DNA of 41,654 nucleotides. It comes from Burkholderiaceae bacterium. GTDB taxonomy: Bacteria > Pseudomonadota > Gammaproteobacteria > Burkholderiales > Burkholderiaceae_B. A program made the translations under genes and the position numbers. Positions within the stretch are counted from its first letter, which is position 1; each line of letters begins with the position of its first letter. Under the pieces are notes generated by a model. That model had not been told where the DNA came from. It ran no database searches and saw only the letters and a program-made list of their open reading frames with translations. Where the stretch lies: positions 38,686-80,339 of the forward strand of contig JANQYI010000028.1 of the NCBI GenBank assembly GCA_030728985.1, given 5' to 3'. Shown in pieces: positions 17,458 to 27,270 of this stretch.

Positions 17458-18048
17458 ATGTTACTGATGATCGATAACTACGACTCGTTTACCTACAACC
17501 TGGTGCAGTATTTTGGCGAGCTCGGCGAAGACGTCCGCGTCTACCGTAACGACCAGATTACGCTCGCGGAAATCGACGCGCTCAAACCAGATCATATTTG
17601 TATTTCACCCGGCCCCTGCTCGCCCGCAGAGGCTGGCGTCTCTGTCGACGTGATCAAACACTATGCCGGCAAAGTACCGATTCTGGGTGTGTGTCTGGGA
17701 CACCAAGCCATCGGCGCAGCCTTTGGTGGCAACATCATCCGTGCCCAACAAATCATGCATGGCAAAACTTCTGAGATCACACACACTGATTCCGATGTGT
17801 TTAAGGGCCTGCCCTCACCCTTTACCGTGATCCGTTATCACTCACTGGCCATCGAGCGCGCGACGATTCCAGATTGCTTGGAAATCACTGCGCAAACTGC
17901 GGATGGAGAAATCATGGGCGTGCGTCACAAAACACTGCCCATCTATGGTGTGCAGTTTCACCCCGAATCCATCTTAAGCGAACACGGTCACGCCATGCTG
18001 CGTCACTTTCTCGAACTACCCGTGCCCACACTTACCTCGGCCAACTAG
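17458..18048 (+). CDS. trpG: Anthranilate synthase component II (glutamine amidotransferase)
   Basis: 196 residues, a stand-alone class I amidotransferase that releases ammonia from glutamine for TrpE. The catalytic triad is Cys79 (G-V-C-L-G-H-Q), His168 and Glu170 (F-H-P-E-S), and the oxyanion loop is P-G-P-C near 51. In many bacteria such proteins also serve PabB in folate synthesis; no pabB is visible here. The gene follows trpE by 24 bases with AGGATAAA upstream, and trpD starts 11 bases after its stop. Confidence 0.96.
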   Translation: MLLMIDNYDSFTYNLVQYFGELGEDVRVYRNDQITLAEIDALKPDHICISPGPCSPAEAGVSVDVIKHYAGKVPILGVCLGHQAIGAAFGGNIIRAQQIMHGKTSEITHTDSDVFKGLPSPFTVIRYHSLAIERATIPDCLEITAQTADGEIMGVRHKTLPIYGVQFHPESILSEHGHAMLRHFLELPVPTLTSAN

Positions 18049-18059
18049 GACAGCGCCCC

Positions 18060-19088
18060 ATGATGACTCCAAGCGAAGCACTACACCGCTGTATCGAACA
18101 TCGCGAAATCTTTCACGATGAAATGCTGCACCTGATGCGTATGTTGATGCGCGGCGAGATGTCGCCCACCATTGCGGCAGCCTTGTTGATGGGCTTGCGC
18201 GTCAAAAAAGAAACCATTGGTGAAATCACTGCCGCCGCACAAGTCATGCGTGAATTCGCGACACCCGTTCATGTCGCCAATCCACAAGACATGGTGGATA
18301 TGTGTGGCACAGGCGGTGATGGCAGCAACACCTTTAATATTTCCACGACTGCGATGTTTGTCGCCGCGGCGGCCGGCGTGCCCATCGCAAAACACGGTGG
18401 ACGCAGTGCGTCTTCTTCTTCGGGTAGCGCGGATGTGCTCGAAGTCCTCGGCGCCAACTTATCCCTGACGCCCGAACAAGTGTCCGCATGTATCGAGGAA
18501 ACGGGTATCGGTTTTATGTTCGCCCCCGCTCACCACGGGGCGATGAAAAATATTGCACCCGTACGTAAAGAGCTTGGTGTGCGCACAATTTTCAACCTCC
18601 TCGGCCCCCTGACCAATCCCGCTGGCGCCGCCAACCAGCTCATGGGCGTCTTTCACCCCGATCTCGTCGGTATACAGGTGCGCGTACTACAATCGCTCGG
18701 CTCACGGCACGTCATGATCGTGCATGGCAAAGACGGCATGGACGAAGCCTCGCTTGGAGCGGGCACACTGGTTGGCGAGCTCAAAGATGGGGTCATCCAC
18801 GAATACGAAATTCATCCCGAGGACTTTGGTTTAACCATGGCCTCCAATCGCAGCATCAGAGTCTCAAGCAAAGAAGAGTCCCGTGACTACGTGCTCGAGG
18901 CCCTTGGCAACACGCCTGGCACGGCACGCGACATTGTGGCCTTTAACGCAGGCTTGGCGATTTACGTCGGCAATCACGCCAACACAATCCAAGACGGGAT
19001 TAAGATGGCCTTTGAAGTCATCGCGAGCGGCGCTGCGCGCGACAAGCTCGAAGCCTTTTGTGCTCACACAAGGAAATATGCAACATGA
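18060..19088 (+). CDS. trpD: Anthranilate phosphoribosyltransferase
   Basis: 342 residues from ATG 18060 (an adjacent ATG follows at 18063); the frame is open further upstream, inside trpG, but AGGA and homologous length favour this start. It transfers the phosphoribosyl group of PRPP to anthranilate. PRPP motif C-G-T-G-G-D-G (82-88), N-I-S-T at 93-96, K-H-G-G-R (111-115), and [11 protein letters not shown] after it are all present. The C-terminal codons overlap the trpC start as ATGA, so translation is coupled. Confidence 0.97.
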   Translation: MMTPSEALHRCIEHREIFHDEMLHLMRMLMRGEMSPTIAAALLMGLRVKKETIGEITAAAQVMREFATPVHVANPQDMVDMCGTGGDGSNTFNISTTAMFVAAAAGVPIAKHGGRSASSSSGSADVLEVLGANLSLTPEQVSACIEETGIGFMFAPAHHGAMKNIAPVRKELGVRTIFNLLGPLTNPAGAANQLMGVFHPDLVGIQVRVLQSLGSRHVMIVHGKDGMDEASLGAGTLVGELKDGVIHEYEIHPEDFGLTMASNRSIRVSSKEESRDYVLEALGNTPGTARDIVAFNAGLAIYVGNHANTIQDGIKMAFEVIASGAARDKLEAFCAHTRKYAT

Positions 19089-19873
19089 GCGATATCCTCA
19101 ATAAAATCCTCGCCGTCAAAGCCCAAGAAGTCGCCGCGGAGCGCCAGGTGCGCAGCGAAGCCGAACTCCTCAAGGAAGCCAAGGCACGCAAAGATGTCCG
19201 CGGTTTTGGCAAAGCCATCGAAACCCGGGTCGCCGCAGGCAAGCCTGGCGTGATTGCAGAAATCAAAAAAGCCTCTCCCTCAAAAGGCGTGTTGCGCGAG
19301 ATTTTTATCCCCGCCGACATCGCCGCATCCTATGCCGAGCATGGTGCAGCGTGCTTATCCGTTTTGACGGACAAACAATTTTTTCTGGGTGACGACGACT
19401 ATCTGCGTCAAGCGCGCGAGGCCTGCAAACTTCCCGTGCTAAGGAAAGACTTTATCGTCGACCCCTATCAAATCATCGCTGCCCGAGCCATGGGCGCGGA
19501 CTGCATCTTGCTGATTGTTTCGGCCTTGAGTCCCACTCAGCTCTCTGAGTTTGAAGAGTGCGCGTTCGAGCTAGGCATGGATGTGCTGGTGGAGGTGCAT
19601 GATGCCGATGAGCTTGACATCGCGCTGGACATGAATACCTCTTTGCTGGGCATCAACAACCGCAATTTGCGTACGTTCGAAACCTCTCTGCAAAACACGC
19701 TCGACTTGCTGCAACGCATCCCCATCGGCAAACTGGTCATTACCGAAAGTGGCATTTTGGCGCCCGCCGATGTGCGATTGATGCGCGACAATGACGTCAA
19801 CGCGTTCCTGGTGGGTGAGGCCTTTATGCGCGCACCGAATCCTGGCGCAGAACTTGCGCGTTTGTTTGCCTGA
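19085..19873 (+). CDS. trpC: Indole-3-glycerol phosphate synthase
   Basis: 262 residues from ATG 19085, overlapping the trpD stop; AAGGAAA upstream fits this start better than the in-frame ATG at 19058. The enzyme closes the indole ring from CdRP. TIM-barrel marks: [12 protein letters not shown] (catalytic Lys near 58), V-L-R-K-D-F (second Lys), I-N-N-R-N-L, and V-I-T-E-S-G-I. It is monofunctional, not fused to TrpF as in E. coli. trpF, trpB and trpA are not nearby, so the pathway is split between loci. Confidence 0.96.
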   Translation: MSDILNKILAVKAQEVAAERQVRSEAELLKEAKARKDVRGFGKAIETRVAAGKPGVIAEIKKASPSKGVLREIFIPADIAASYAEHGAACLSVLTDKQFFLGDDDYLRQAREACKLPVLRKDFIVDPYQIIAARAMGADCILLIVSALSPTQLSEFEECAFELGMDVLVEVHDADELDIALDMNTSLLGINNRNLRTFETSLQNTLDLLQRIPIGKLVITESGILAPADVRLMRDNDVNAFLVGEAFMRAPNPGAELARLFA

Positions 19874-19889
19874 GCGCGTTACCCTCCGC

Positions 19890-20648
19890 ATGACACCCCA
19901 GAGCAATCAGCTTAAGGAAGCCTCGCTCTGGGCGCATCTCGAACACATCCCGAGCGCGTGGCAACACTGTCTGGCAACGCCGACTGTTCGCACTGCGCTC
20001 GAGAGCCTCTCGACCATGCTGCAGACCCGCCTCGCGCAAGGTGCCGTCATTTATCCCTCGCGTCCCTTTCGTGCGCTCGACACCCTGCAGCCCAGCACCA
20101 TCAACGTCGTGATTTTGGGTCAAGATCCCTATCACGGTCCCGGGCAAGCGCAAGGACTCGCCTTTTCTGTCCCAGATGGTTTTAAACGCCCGCCGAGCTT
20201 GCGTAATATTTTGCAAGAAATCGAACGCGAGTATCCGACCGACGATTCCGCGCTTGTATTGACGTCTGATCTGCTTAAAAACGATTTGTCAGGTTGGGCA
20301 CAGCAGGGCGTTCTGCTTCTCAATACCTGCCTGACTGTCGAGGATGGTCAACCCGCCTCACACGCCCGAGCGGGTTGGGAAACCGTAACGGATGCGGTGA
20401 TTGCTGAGGTGGCTCGCGATCCTTCGCCCAAGGTATTCATGCTGTGGGGCGCGCATGCCCAAGCCAAGCATGCACTGATTGCCGATCAGGGCGAGCACCT
20501 AATGTTGATGGCCAATCATCCCTCGCCACTCTCGGCCAGCAGACCCCCCGTTCCTTTTGTCGGCTGCAATCATTTCCACCTGGCAAATGAATGGTTAAAA
20601 CAACACAATCGCCAAGTAATTGACTGGAAAGTAAAATTTTTCCCTTAA
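19890..20648 (+). CDS. ung: Uracil-DNA glycosylase (family 1)
   Basis: 252 residues from ATG 19890; the frame extends upstream into trpC but this start begins 16 bases after trpC and fits family length. It excises uracil from DNA in base excision repair. The water-activating loop is G-Q-D79-P-Y-H-G, the uracil-binding pocket L-L-N-T-C-L near 143, and the DNA-intercalation loop H210-P-S-P-L-S-A. All key residues are intact. No ribosome binding site is obvious, so translation may depend on transcription and ribosome flow from trpC. Confidence 0.95.
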   Translation: MTPQSNQLKEASLWAHLEHIPSAWQHCLATPTVRTALESLSTMLQTRLAQGAVIYPSRPFRALDTLQPSTINVVILGQDPYHGPGQAQGLAFSVPDGFKRPPSLRNILQEIEREYPTDDSALVLTSDLLKNDLSGWAQQGVLLLNTCLTVEDGQPASHARAGWETVTDAVIAEVARDPSPKVFMLWGAHAQAKHALIADQGEHLMLMANHPSPLSASRPPVPFVGCNHFHLANEWLKQHNRQVIDWKVKFFP

Positions 20649-20926
20649 AGGGTTTACCCGAAATAAAAAATAGGTTAGTATTCGGGCTCTGCATAAAAAA
20701 TGCATAAGTCTGAAAACAGGCAAACAACCTAGATTTCGGCTTCACATCATCGATTCCTGACCTCCTTTCCTTTCGTGGGCAGCTAGTGTGTGATCCAGAT
20801 AGATGGATCTCCAGCCCAGACGTTCGGTTGATTCGGTCGGCACGATGCTCGATTCAACCGACGACCGCCGGTCTACCAATTCTCCGGGCTGCGTCATATG
20901 GCCACTATCTGGCCTAAAGGAAAGTC
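20649..20926 (+). promoter_or_regulatory. Long, hairpin-rich 5' leader region of the rhlE-type gene
   Basis: This 278-base region has no coding signal. It contains a series of hairpins: GATCCA/TGGATC (20792-20797 with 20804-20809), an 11-bp arm with one T-T mismatch (20825-20835 with 20850-20860), GACC/GGTC (20863-20866 with 20870-20873), and GGCCA/TGGCC (20900-20904 with 20910-20914) immediately before the Shine-Dalgarno. The upstream half is A+T-rich and includes CCCGAA/TTCGGG arms (20657-20662 with 20681-20686). I could not fix a promoter. Function as a cis-regulatory leader is inferred from structure and position. Confidence 0.5.
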
Positions 20927-22729
20927 ATGTCCTTCGATTCGTTGGGGCTCGTCCCCGCTTTGTTGTCTTCCATTGAACGTACCGGCTTCACCACGCCGAC
21001 ACCCGTGCAGATGTCTGCGATTCCAGCAGCCTTGGCCGGTGCCGACTTGATGGTGTCCGCCCAGACCGGCAGCGGCAAAACCGCCGCCTTTATGCTTCCT
21101 GCACTGAACAAAATCGCCCACAAGCCCTCCAACAAAGGCCGTGGCGTCCAAGTGCTGGTGCTCACCCCCACACGCGAACTCGCCATGCAGGTCAGCGAAG
21201 CCACCGAAATGTACGGGAGCAACCTGGACGATCTGCGTGTCGCAACCGTGGTCGGTGGCATGCCTTACGGCGCCCAACTCAAAGCACTCTCGCGTCGCGT
21301 GGACGTGCTGGTGGCCACACCCGGCCGTCTCCTGGATCACCTGCAAGCCCGTCGTGTCGATTTGTCGACCGTGCACACCCTGGTGCTCGACGAAGCCGAC
21401 CGTATGCTCGACATGGGTTTCATCGACGACATCAACACCATCGTTGACCGTTGCCCCGAGTCACGCCAGACCTTGTTGTTCTCCGCCACGCTGGACGGCA
21501 CTGTGGCCAAGCTCGCCGCACGCATGATGCGCGACCCACAGCGTATCGAAATGACCTCACAGTCAGATCGTCACGCCAACATCTCACAAACACTGCTTTA
21601 TGCCGATGACGCTGGTCACAAACTGCGCTTGCTTGACCATCTCTTGCGCGACGTATCGATGGACCAAGCCATTATCTTTACCGCCACCAAGCGTGGCGCG
21701 GACGATCTGGCCGAACATCTCGCCGACAACGGTTTTTCAGTCATGGCCTTGCATGGTGACATGAATCAGCGTCAGCGTTCACGTACTTTGTCCGAAGTTC
21801 AGGACGGCCGTGTCCGCGTCCTGGTCGCCACCGACGTTGCCGCGCGCGGCATCGACGTGCAAGCGATTAGCCACGCCATTAACTACGATTTGCCGATGCA
21901 ACCTGAGGACTATGTTCACCGCATTGGTCGTACCGGTCGTGCGGGTCGTGATGGCGCTGCCTTTACCTTAGCCGTCCACAGCGAGCGTCATAAAATCCGC
22001 CGCATCGAACACTTCATTGGCAACACCATTCCTCCCGGCGTGATCGCTGGCCTCGAGCCACAGCGCACACCAAGTGCACGCCCCGAAGGCACGTCGCGCG
22101 GCGCAGGTGGCAAAAAGCCAAACCGTTGGAGCAACGACCGTAGCGGCGACCGCAGTGGTGACCGCTTCGGTAGCACCAACGACCGTTACTCAGCCGGCCG
22201 CAGCGAGCCGCGTACCTTCGCCCCCCGTGGCGATGCACCAAGCGGTGCGCCACGCGGTGATCGTCCCTACGCGGATCGCGGTGAAAAATCTTTCGCACCT
22301 CGCGGTGACAGACCTTTTGCACCACGTGGCGACAAGCCCGCCTATGCGCCTCGCGGTGACAAGCCTTTTGGTGATCGCGAGCGTACGTTCGCACCGCGCG
22401 GTGACAAACCTGCTTATGCCTCTCGCGGTGATCGTAGCGATCGTCCCCAAGGCGCGCGCAGTGACAATCCTTTCGCCAGCACACGCGGTGAAGGACGTCC
22501 TTTCGAACACCGCAGCGATCGCGCACCCTCTGATCGTCCAGCTTATGCAGGCAAGCCTGCAGCGCGCACCGGACGTGAGTTTGCCCCTCGCTCCGCCGCA
22601 CCCGGCGGCAAGACTTTCGCCCCACGCGGTGATGGTCCTGCTCGCGCACCTGGCGCAGCACGTCCTGGCGCTCCTCGTGCTGCGGCAGGCGCACGTCGTG
22701 GCTTTAACTTTGACGGTGGTCGCCGCTAA
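20927..22729 (+). CDS. rhlE: DEAD-box ATP-dependent RNA helicase, RhlE type
   Basis: 600 residues; ATG 20927 has AAAGGAAA just upstream. Core helicase residues 1-380: Q motif (T-P-V-Q28), A-Q-T-G-S-G-K-T (45-52), P-T-R-E-L-A (81-86), D-E-A-D (155-158), S-A-T (186-188), A-R-G-I-D (306-310), and H-R-I-G-R-T-G-R (331-338). Such enzymes unwind short RNA duplexes and act in ribosome assembly, mRNA decay and cold adaptation. The C-terminal 220 residues are low-complexity, Arg/Gly/Asp/Pro-rich, with seven A-P-R-G-D units, a likely disordered RNA-binding tail. A structured leader precedes it and an intrinsic terminator follows. Confidence 0.93.
   Translation: MSFDSLGLVPALLSSIERTGFTTPTPVQMSAIPAALAGADLMVSAQTGSGKTAAFMLPALNKIAHKPSNKGRGVQVLVLTPTRELAMQVSEATEMYGSNLDDLRVATVVGGMPYGAQLKALSRRVDVLVATPGRLLDHLQARRVDLSTVHTLVLDEADRMLDMGFIDDINTIVDRCPESRQTLLFSATLDGTVAKLAARMMRDPQRIEMTSQSDRHANISQTLLYADDAGHKLRLLDHLLRDVSMDQAIIFTATKRGADDLAEHLADNGFSVMALHGDMNQRQRSRTLSEVQDGRVRVLVATDVAARGIDVQAISHAINYDLPMQPEDYVHRIGRTGRAGRDGAAFTLAVHSERHKIRRIEHFIGNTIPPGVIAGLEPQRTPSARPEGTSRGAGGKKPNRWSNDRSGDRSGDRFGSTNDRYSAGRSEPRTFAPRGDAPSGAPRGDRPYADRGEKSFAPRGDRPFAPRGDKPAYAPRGDKPFGDRERTFAPRGDKPAYASRGDRSDRPQGARSDNPFASTRGEGRPFEHRSDRAPSDRPAYAGKPAARTGREFAPRSAAPGGKTFAPRGDGPARAPGAARPGAPRAAAGARRGFNFDGGRR
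22217..22635 (+). repeat. Degenerate tandem repeat encoding A-P-R-G-D units in the helicase tail
   Basis: Seven copies of A-P-R-G-D and one A-S-R-G-D, mostly in the context F/Y-A-P-R-G-D-K/R-P, occur between helicase residues 431 and 570. The DNA copies share a core like CACCGCGCGGTGAC with synonymous changes. The repeat leaves other frames free of stops for over 600 bases, producing long spurious reading frames on both strands. Confidence 0.85.
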
Positions 22730-23972
22730 TCCAGCAATCTCCCTCAGCGCGGACGCACTGGCTCATAGTCAGCGCGTCCGCGCTTTTTTGCATCTGCAGA
22801 TTCAACAGGCGGGTGGTTGGCTGCCCTTTAGCGCCTGGATGCATCATGTCTTGTATGCACCCGGACTCGGCTACTACGCCGCGGGCAATACCAAACTCGC
22901 CGACGCGCAAAATACCAATGCGACAGCACTAAGTGGCGATTTTGTCACAGCCCCCCAGCTCACACCGTTGTTCGGATACACACTTGCCCGACAGGTTGCC
23001 GAAGTCCTACGACAAACCGACACACTCGCTGTGCTTGAATTCGGTGCCGGCAGTGGGGCACTCGCACACGATCTACTGACTGCACTCGACGCGATGGGTC
23101 TCTGTGTACGCTACAACATCCTCGAGGTCTCCGCCGATCTCAGACAGCGTCAACAAGAGCGTTTGGCAAGCTGGGGGACACGCGTCACCTGGCTTGAAAC
23201 ACTCCCAACGGGCTTTGCCGGCTGCGTCGTCGGCAACGAGCTACTCGATGCCATGCCCGTCGAGCTCTTCGTCTGGTCTGAGCAAGGCCAGGTTCTCGAG
23301 CGTGGCGTCATTTCACTCACGTCCAAGGCAACGTCGACGTCAGATTCAATGAGCCTCGCCCAAGAGTTCGCTTTTCAGGATCAGCCCGCCTCACCCAGAC
23401 TGACCCAAGCTGTCCAGGCACGCATGCCTGCCCTATCGGGTTACACCTCCGAAATCAATCTGCAAGCCGAAGCCTGGATCCGCGATCTCGGTCGTTGGTT
23501 AACCCGTGGCGCGGCGCTTCTCATTGATTATGGTTTTCCGCGTCATGAGTATTACCATCCCCAGAGGCAGCAGGGCACCCTGATGTGTCATATTCAGCAT
23601 CGCACCCATGACGATGTTTTTCTCGCACCAGGGCTGCAGGACATTACCGCGCACGTTGACTTTACAGCGATCGCCGAGGCCGCTCAGCAAAGCGGACTCG
23701 ACGTGCTTGGCTATACCTCTCAAGCACGTTTCCTCTTGAATGCTGGCTTGCCCCAATTGCTTGAAACCTACGCGCAACAGCAACTTGCACAACCAGACAT
23801 CAAAGCGCGTGCGCAGACTTATGCCGCGATACAAAAGCTCATTTCCGAAGCCGAAATGGGAGAGTTGTTTAAAGTGCTTGCGCTCGGCAGGGGCATCAAA
23901 TCGCCCCTGAGCGGCTTTAGTCAGAGCGACCGCTCAGGACAGCTAGGCGGGCAGCACGCACCGCTTGTTTAA
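22716..23972 (+). CDS. MidA/NDUFAF7-family SAM-dependent methyltransferase
   Basis: About 418 residues. Family marks: [10 protein letters not shown] followed by [12 protein letters not shown] motif [10 protein letters not shown], and [10 protein letters not shown]. Mitochondrial NDUFAF7 symmetrically dimethylates an arginine of a complex I subunit; bacterial substrates are largely unknown. The start is uncertain: GTG 22716 or TTG 22710, both overlapping the rhlE stop, or TTG 22788 just after the terminator T-run; the first ATG (residue M of S-A-W-M) would remove the conserved N-terminal motif. No Shine-Dalgarno is visible. The last 56 bases overlap convergent cca. Confidence 0.82.
   Translation: MVAANPAISLSADALAHSQRVRAFLHLQIQQAGGWLPFSAWMHHVLYAPGLGYYAAGNTKLADAQNTNATALSGDFVTAPQLTPLFGYTLARQVAEVLRQTDTLAVLEFGAGSGALAHDLLTALDAMGLCVRYNILEVSADLRQRQQERLASWGTRVTWLETLPTGFAGCVVGNELLDAMPVELFVWSEQGQVLERGVISLTSKATSTSDSMSLAQEFAFQDQPASPRLTQAVQARMPALSGYTSEINLQAEAWIRDLGRWLTRGAALLIDYGFPRHEYYHPQRQQGTLMCHIQHRTHDDVFLAPGLQDITAHVDFTAIAEAAQQSGLDVLGYTSQARFLLNAGLPQLLETYAQQQLAQPDIKARAQTYAAIQKLISEAEMGELFKVLALGRGIKSPLSGFSQSDRSGQLGGQHAPLV
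22746..22789 (+). terminator. Intrinsic terminator of rhlE, located inside the methyltransferase reading frame
   Basis: AGCGCGGACGC (22746-22756) pairs perfectly with GCGTCCGCGCT (22774-22784), with extra inner pairing CTG/CAG, followed by T residues 22784-22789. It begins 17 bases after the rhlE stop, a textbook position. The same bases are codons of the downstream methyltransferase, whose protein sequence continues through the stem. Confidence 0.85.
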
Positions 23973-25041
23973 TGTGAGCGGGCTCTGACACTGCCTGGGC
24001 AACCGCACCTGCATCGACGGCCAGGACCGTCTCAAGTCTCCCGAGCCACCACACCACGTTGTCATCCTTGACTGCGTTGTCTACAGCGCCATGTATCACA
24101 AGGGCTGCGGTGTTGAGCAACACCTCAAAGCGCTCGGGTTTTCTGAGCGCATCACAAGACTCGAGCAGAGACATCACATCCTCGGGTGTACGTTTCACCA
24201 TGCCCGCTACCACGGCAGGCAATAGCCGCGCCACATCCCCACACTCCGTCGGTACCCGCAAACGCTTAGCCAACTCAGCGCGAGATTCAGTGTCTAAGCA
24301 GAACAACGCGTAACGTGCGCTTAAAGCTGCGGACATCACATCGTCCGCTGCCGCATCCACCAGTGCCATGATCGTTGGGCTATGGTGCCACTCAGGCATG
24401 ATGCGCGCACTCGCTCCCGTTTCAATCAAGAGCGCCAGCATCCGCGAAGGTTTTTCGCTCACCAGTCCGCGCGACAATTCCTGCCAGACACGCTCGGGGA
24501 CCAGCGCGTCCACCTCACCCGTTGCGACCATTCTTTGGCACAACGCAAACGTCTCGGGCGCCACTACGAAATCCGTAAACCGGGCGGCAAACCGCGCCAG
24601 TCGCAAAATCCGCACAGGATCTTCTTCGAACGCGGGACCCACATGACGAAAAAACCTTGCCTGTAAATCAGCCTGTCCATGCAGTGGATCGACGAGCTCG
24701 CCCGCCATCGACTGCGCCATCGCATTGATAGTCAGATCCCGACGCCTTAAGTCCTCTTCGAGCGTGACATCCGCACCCGTGTAAAAGGTAAAGCCTTTAT
24801 AGCCGCGCCCCGACTTTCTCTCCGTGCGCGCAAGCGCATATTCTTCTTTCGTTTGAGGATGCAAGAAAACGGGAAAATCGCCTCCTACAGGGATGAACCC
24901 TCGGGACACCATCTCCTCAGGTGTCGCACCGACAACGACCCAGTCTCGGTCACCCGGGGGCAGACCCAAGCATGCATCACGCACGGCTCCGCCCACGATG
25001 TAGACTTGCAGGCCCTTCAAGGCGGGATCCATCATCGCCAT
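23917..25041 (-). CDS. cca: CCA-adding tRNA nucleotidyltransferase
   Basis: About 374 residues. It adds or repairs the 3' CCA of tRNA. The class II polymerase head shows G-G-A-V-R-D (near 18), the metal-binding D-R-D near 32, [10 protein letters not shown] and [14 protein letters not shown]. At this length it lacks much of the C-terminal HD phosphohydrolase domain of the 412-residue E. coli enzyme; I see no HD motif. ATG 25041 overlaps the slt stop (TGATG); adjacent in-frame starts (GTG 25044, ATG 25032, 25029) cannot be excluded. It is coupled to slt and overlaps the methyltransferase gene at its 3' end. Confidence 0.93.
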   Translation of the reverse strand: MAMMDPALKGLQVYIVGGAVRDACLGLPPGDRDWVVVGATPEEMVSRGFIPVGGDFPVFLHPQTKEEYALARTERKSGRGYKGFTFYTGADVTLEEDLRRRDLTINAMAQSMAGELVDPLHGQADLQARFFRHVGPAFEEDPVRILRLARFAARFTDFVVAPETFALCQRMVATGEVDALVPERVWQELSRGLVSEKPSRMLALLIETGASARIMPEWHHSPTIMALVDAAADDVMSAALSARYALFCLDTESRAELAKRLRVPTECGDVARLLPAVVAGMVKRTPEDVMSLLESCDALRKPERFEVLLNTAALVIHGAVDNAVKDDNVVWWLGRLETVLAVDAGAVAQAVSEPAHIKQAVRAARLAVLSGRSD

Positions 25042-27218
25042 CACGGCAGAGGCGAACGACCATAAGGTCGTGGCTCAATCTGTCCGAGACGCTGCTTGAG
25101 CGACTGGGGATTGCCGGTAAAGACCACGGCATAGTAGGTGGCGTTTGACATCACTTTTTTAACGTAATCGCGCGTTTCATTGAAAGGTATCGTTTCAGCA
25201 AAAATCGCGCCCTCAACCGGCGCCTCGAGCTTTGAGCGCCACAGCATTGGACGACCCGGGCCCGCGTTATATCCTGCACTCGCTAATACCTGCGAGCCCC
25301 CCAGATCAGACTGCACCATGCTCAGGTAACTGGTCCCTAACTTTGTATTCGTATCAAAATCGTTCACGCTACCCGGTGTGAAGTTCGTCAAGCCGATTTT
25401 CTTGGCCATCCACTTTGCAGTCGCGGGCATCAGCTGCATCAAACCGGACGCGCCGACACGAGAGCGCGCGTCCATGATGAAGAGCGATTCCTGTCGAATC
25501 AGGCCATACACCCAGGCTGGCTCAACATTGACTTCACGCGCCTGCGCGCTCACGCGTCCCTCAAAAGGGGCCACAAAACGCTGCGTAAAGTCCACTTCAC
25601 TTTTCGTGCGACCCGATGTCACCACCACACGATCATAAATACTCTCGCGACGGGCCAACTCTGCGGCTGCCAATAACTGGCGGTCCGTCATACCTCGCAA
25701 CGTAAAGTTCCATTCTGGCACCGCTTCGGCACGCCAGCCTCTTTTAAATAATGTCACCGCGCGCTGCAAGCCTGGATTCGCGCGTGCTTGTGCTAGCTCT
25801 TGCTCAGTGACGGCTTGCGGGCGCTTGGGCGCACTTATGGTACGTCCTAATTCCTCTGCGGCAAGCTGACCATAAAAGCTGTAATCCGCAGCAATAGAGG
25901 TGTAGGCTTTTTCTGCCTCAGATTTTTTACCTGTTGCAGCGAGGCCTCGGGCTTTCCAATATACCCATGCAGGATCACTACGCTGCGGCTCACGCATCGT
26001 ATCGATGCTTTGCATCACCCACTTCCAATCGATCTTGGGTTGACGCAATGCCATCCGGACACGCCAGGCTTCGTTGTTATCCGACAAACGTACGGAACCT
26101 GATTCGCGATACCACGGATACGCGCGCGGATCGAGATTCATACTCGCCACCAAAGCCATCTGACCATACACCCACTGCGTGTTTTTCTTGGGCAGTAAGT
26201 TTTTCCATTTTTTCTTGACGGCCCCCTCGGCAGCCGCCAAATCTGTCCGCGCCAAGCGAGCGAGTCCCAGCGCAATGACCTCGTTGCGCCCTACCGAACC
26301 CAATGCCGTCTGAGTCGCCAACCAAGCCGCAGGCCCCTTGATCATGACGTCATACGCCGCCAGCTCTTTGACATCAAAGACATACGCGGCAAACCGTCGC
26401 GCGTCCGGCAGCTTATTATTTTCAATCGCATCATGCAGGTATGGCATGAGCTCAGCACTGGTTAGCACTCGATCGGCGACCAGTTGATCAAATAATTTCC
26501 AACACGCTCCGAACGGCACAAAGATTTTCATCGCTTCGGCGGCCGTCGCGCGCTGCCCCGCCATATGCTTGGCTTCAAGCTGGGCACAGAGCACCTGACT
26601 ACTTGGGTTGAGCACAGGTCCCAGCGCGCGTACCGTCACAAAGTCACCGCTACGCCCCGCCGTCAACACCCACTCCCCGCGCAGCCGATCTGCAAGATAG
26701 GCACCACTGTTTTTTTCGAGAAATTGCTCCAAGCTCTGCGCCACGCTTGGAGTTCGATATAAACCTAACTGAGTTCGCAAAAACCAATACTCAGGGTAGC
26801 TTGCCAACACATCACCCTTGGCCTGCGGGACGAAACTCGCAAGCTGGCCATACTGTCTGTTATTGAGCGCTTGACGTGCAGCAGTAACCGCCTTGGCCGC
26901 CGCCGTATTTTCCGGTGCGGCGATCGAGTTTTTCATACCTGCCGGACCCGTATTCGGCGTACGCGCGGGTGACACATTGCTGGCAGACGGAACAGAAGGT
27001 TTAGCTAAAGGCGGTTCTGGTGTTGATGCGGCGCCGCCCGCACCACTCGCGACGGGCGTGATGCTGCCATCCGCTTTCAACACAAACTGTTCCGTTGACC
27101 CAGATTGAGACTGTGCCATGGTTGGAGCCACCAACATCAGTGCACTGCCAGAAACCAGTACGGCCACCAAGACGCCAACCTGAACTCGTATATTCTGATA
27201 TTTTGCGCTTGTGTGCAT
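25041..27218 (-). CDS. slt: Soluble lytic murein transglycosylase (Slt70 type)
   Basis: 725 residues from ATG 27218, chosen because AAAGG lies six bases upstream and the signal peptide then begins properly (hydrophobic 16-40, cleavage near T-M-A-Q); ATG 27242 would add eight residues. It is a periplasmic enzyme making 1,6-anhydro-muropeptides. After a Pro/Ala/Ser-rich linker (about 45-95) comes a long alpha-helical superhelix, then the lysozyme-like domain with catalytic Glu577 in [17 protein letters not shown] and A-G-Y-N-A-G-P-G-R. It is divergent from the folate gene at 27271. Confidence 0.94.
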   Translation of the reverse strand: MHTSAKYQNIRVQVGVLVAVLVSGSALMLVAPTMAQSQSGSTEQFVLKADGSITPVASGAGGAASTPEPPLAKPSVPSASNVSPARTPNTGPAGMKNSIAAPENTAAAKAVTAARQALNNRQYGQLASFVPQAKGDVLASYPEYWFLRTQLGLYRTPSVAQSLEQFLEKNSGAYLADRLRGEWVLTAGRSGDFVTVRALGPVLNPSSQVLCAQLEAKHMAGQRATAAEAMKIFVPFGACWKLFDQLVADRVLTSAELMPYLHDAIENNKLPDARRFAAYVFDVKELAAYDVMIKGPAAWLATQTALGSVGRNEVIALGLARLARTDLAAAEGAVKKKWKNLLPKKNTQWVYGQMALVASMNLDPRAYPWYRESGSVRLSDNNEAWRVRMALRQPKIDWKWVMQSIDTMREPQRSDPAWVYWKARGLAATGKKSEAEKAYTSIAADYSFYGQLAAEELGRTISAPKRPQAVTEQELAQARANPGLQRAVTLFKRGWRAEAVPEWNFTLRGMTDRQLLAAAELARRESIYDRVVVTSGRTKSEVDFTQRFVAPFEGRVSAQAREVNVEPAWVYGLIRQESLFIMDARSRVGASGLMQLMPATAKWMAKKIGLTNFTPGSVNDFDTNTKLGTSYLSMVQSDLGGSQVLASAGYNAGPGRPMLWRSKLEAPVEGAIFAETIPFNETRDYVKKVMSNATYYAVVFTGNPQSLKQRLGQIEPRPYGRSPLP

Positions 27219-27270
27219 ACAATGCCTTTGAACACCATTCACTACAATTAGTCAGCAACTGCTACGGTAT

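Noticed and set aside
22014..22694. Long minus-strand reading frame opposite the rhlE tail
   Set aside because: Antisense to a repeat-rich coding region, Arg/His/Cys-rich, with no family resemblance and no ribosome binding site.
22074..22715. In-frame upstream extension of the methyltransferase (an open frame of over 600 bases within rhlE)
   Set aside because: It is a by-product of the stop-poor APRGD repeat; its composition is Ala/Val/Pro low complexity, and rhlE is clearly coding in another frame.
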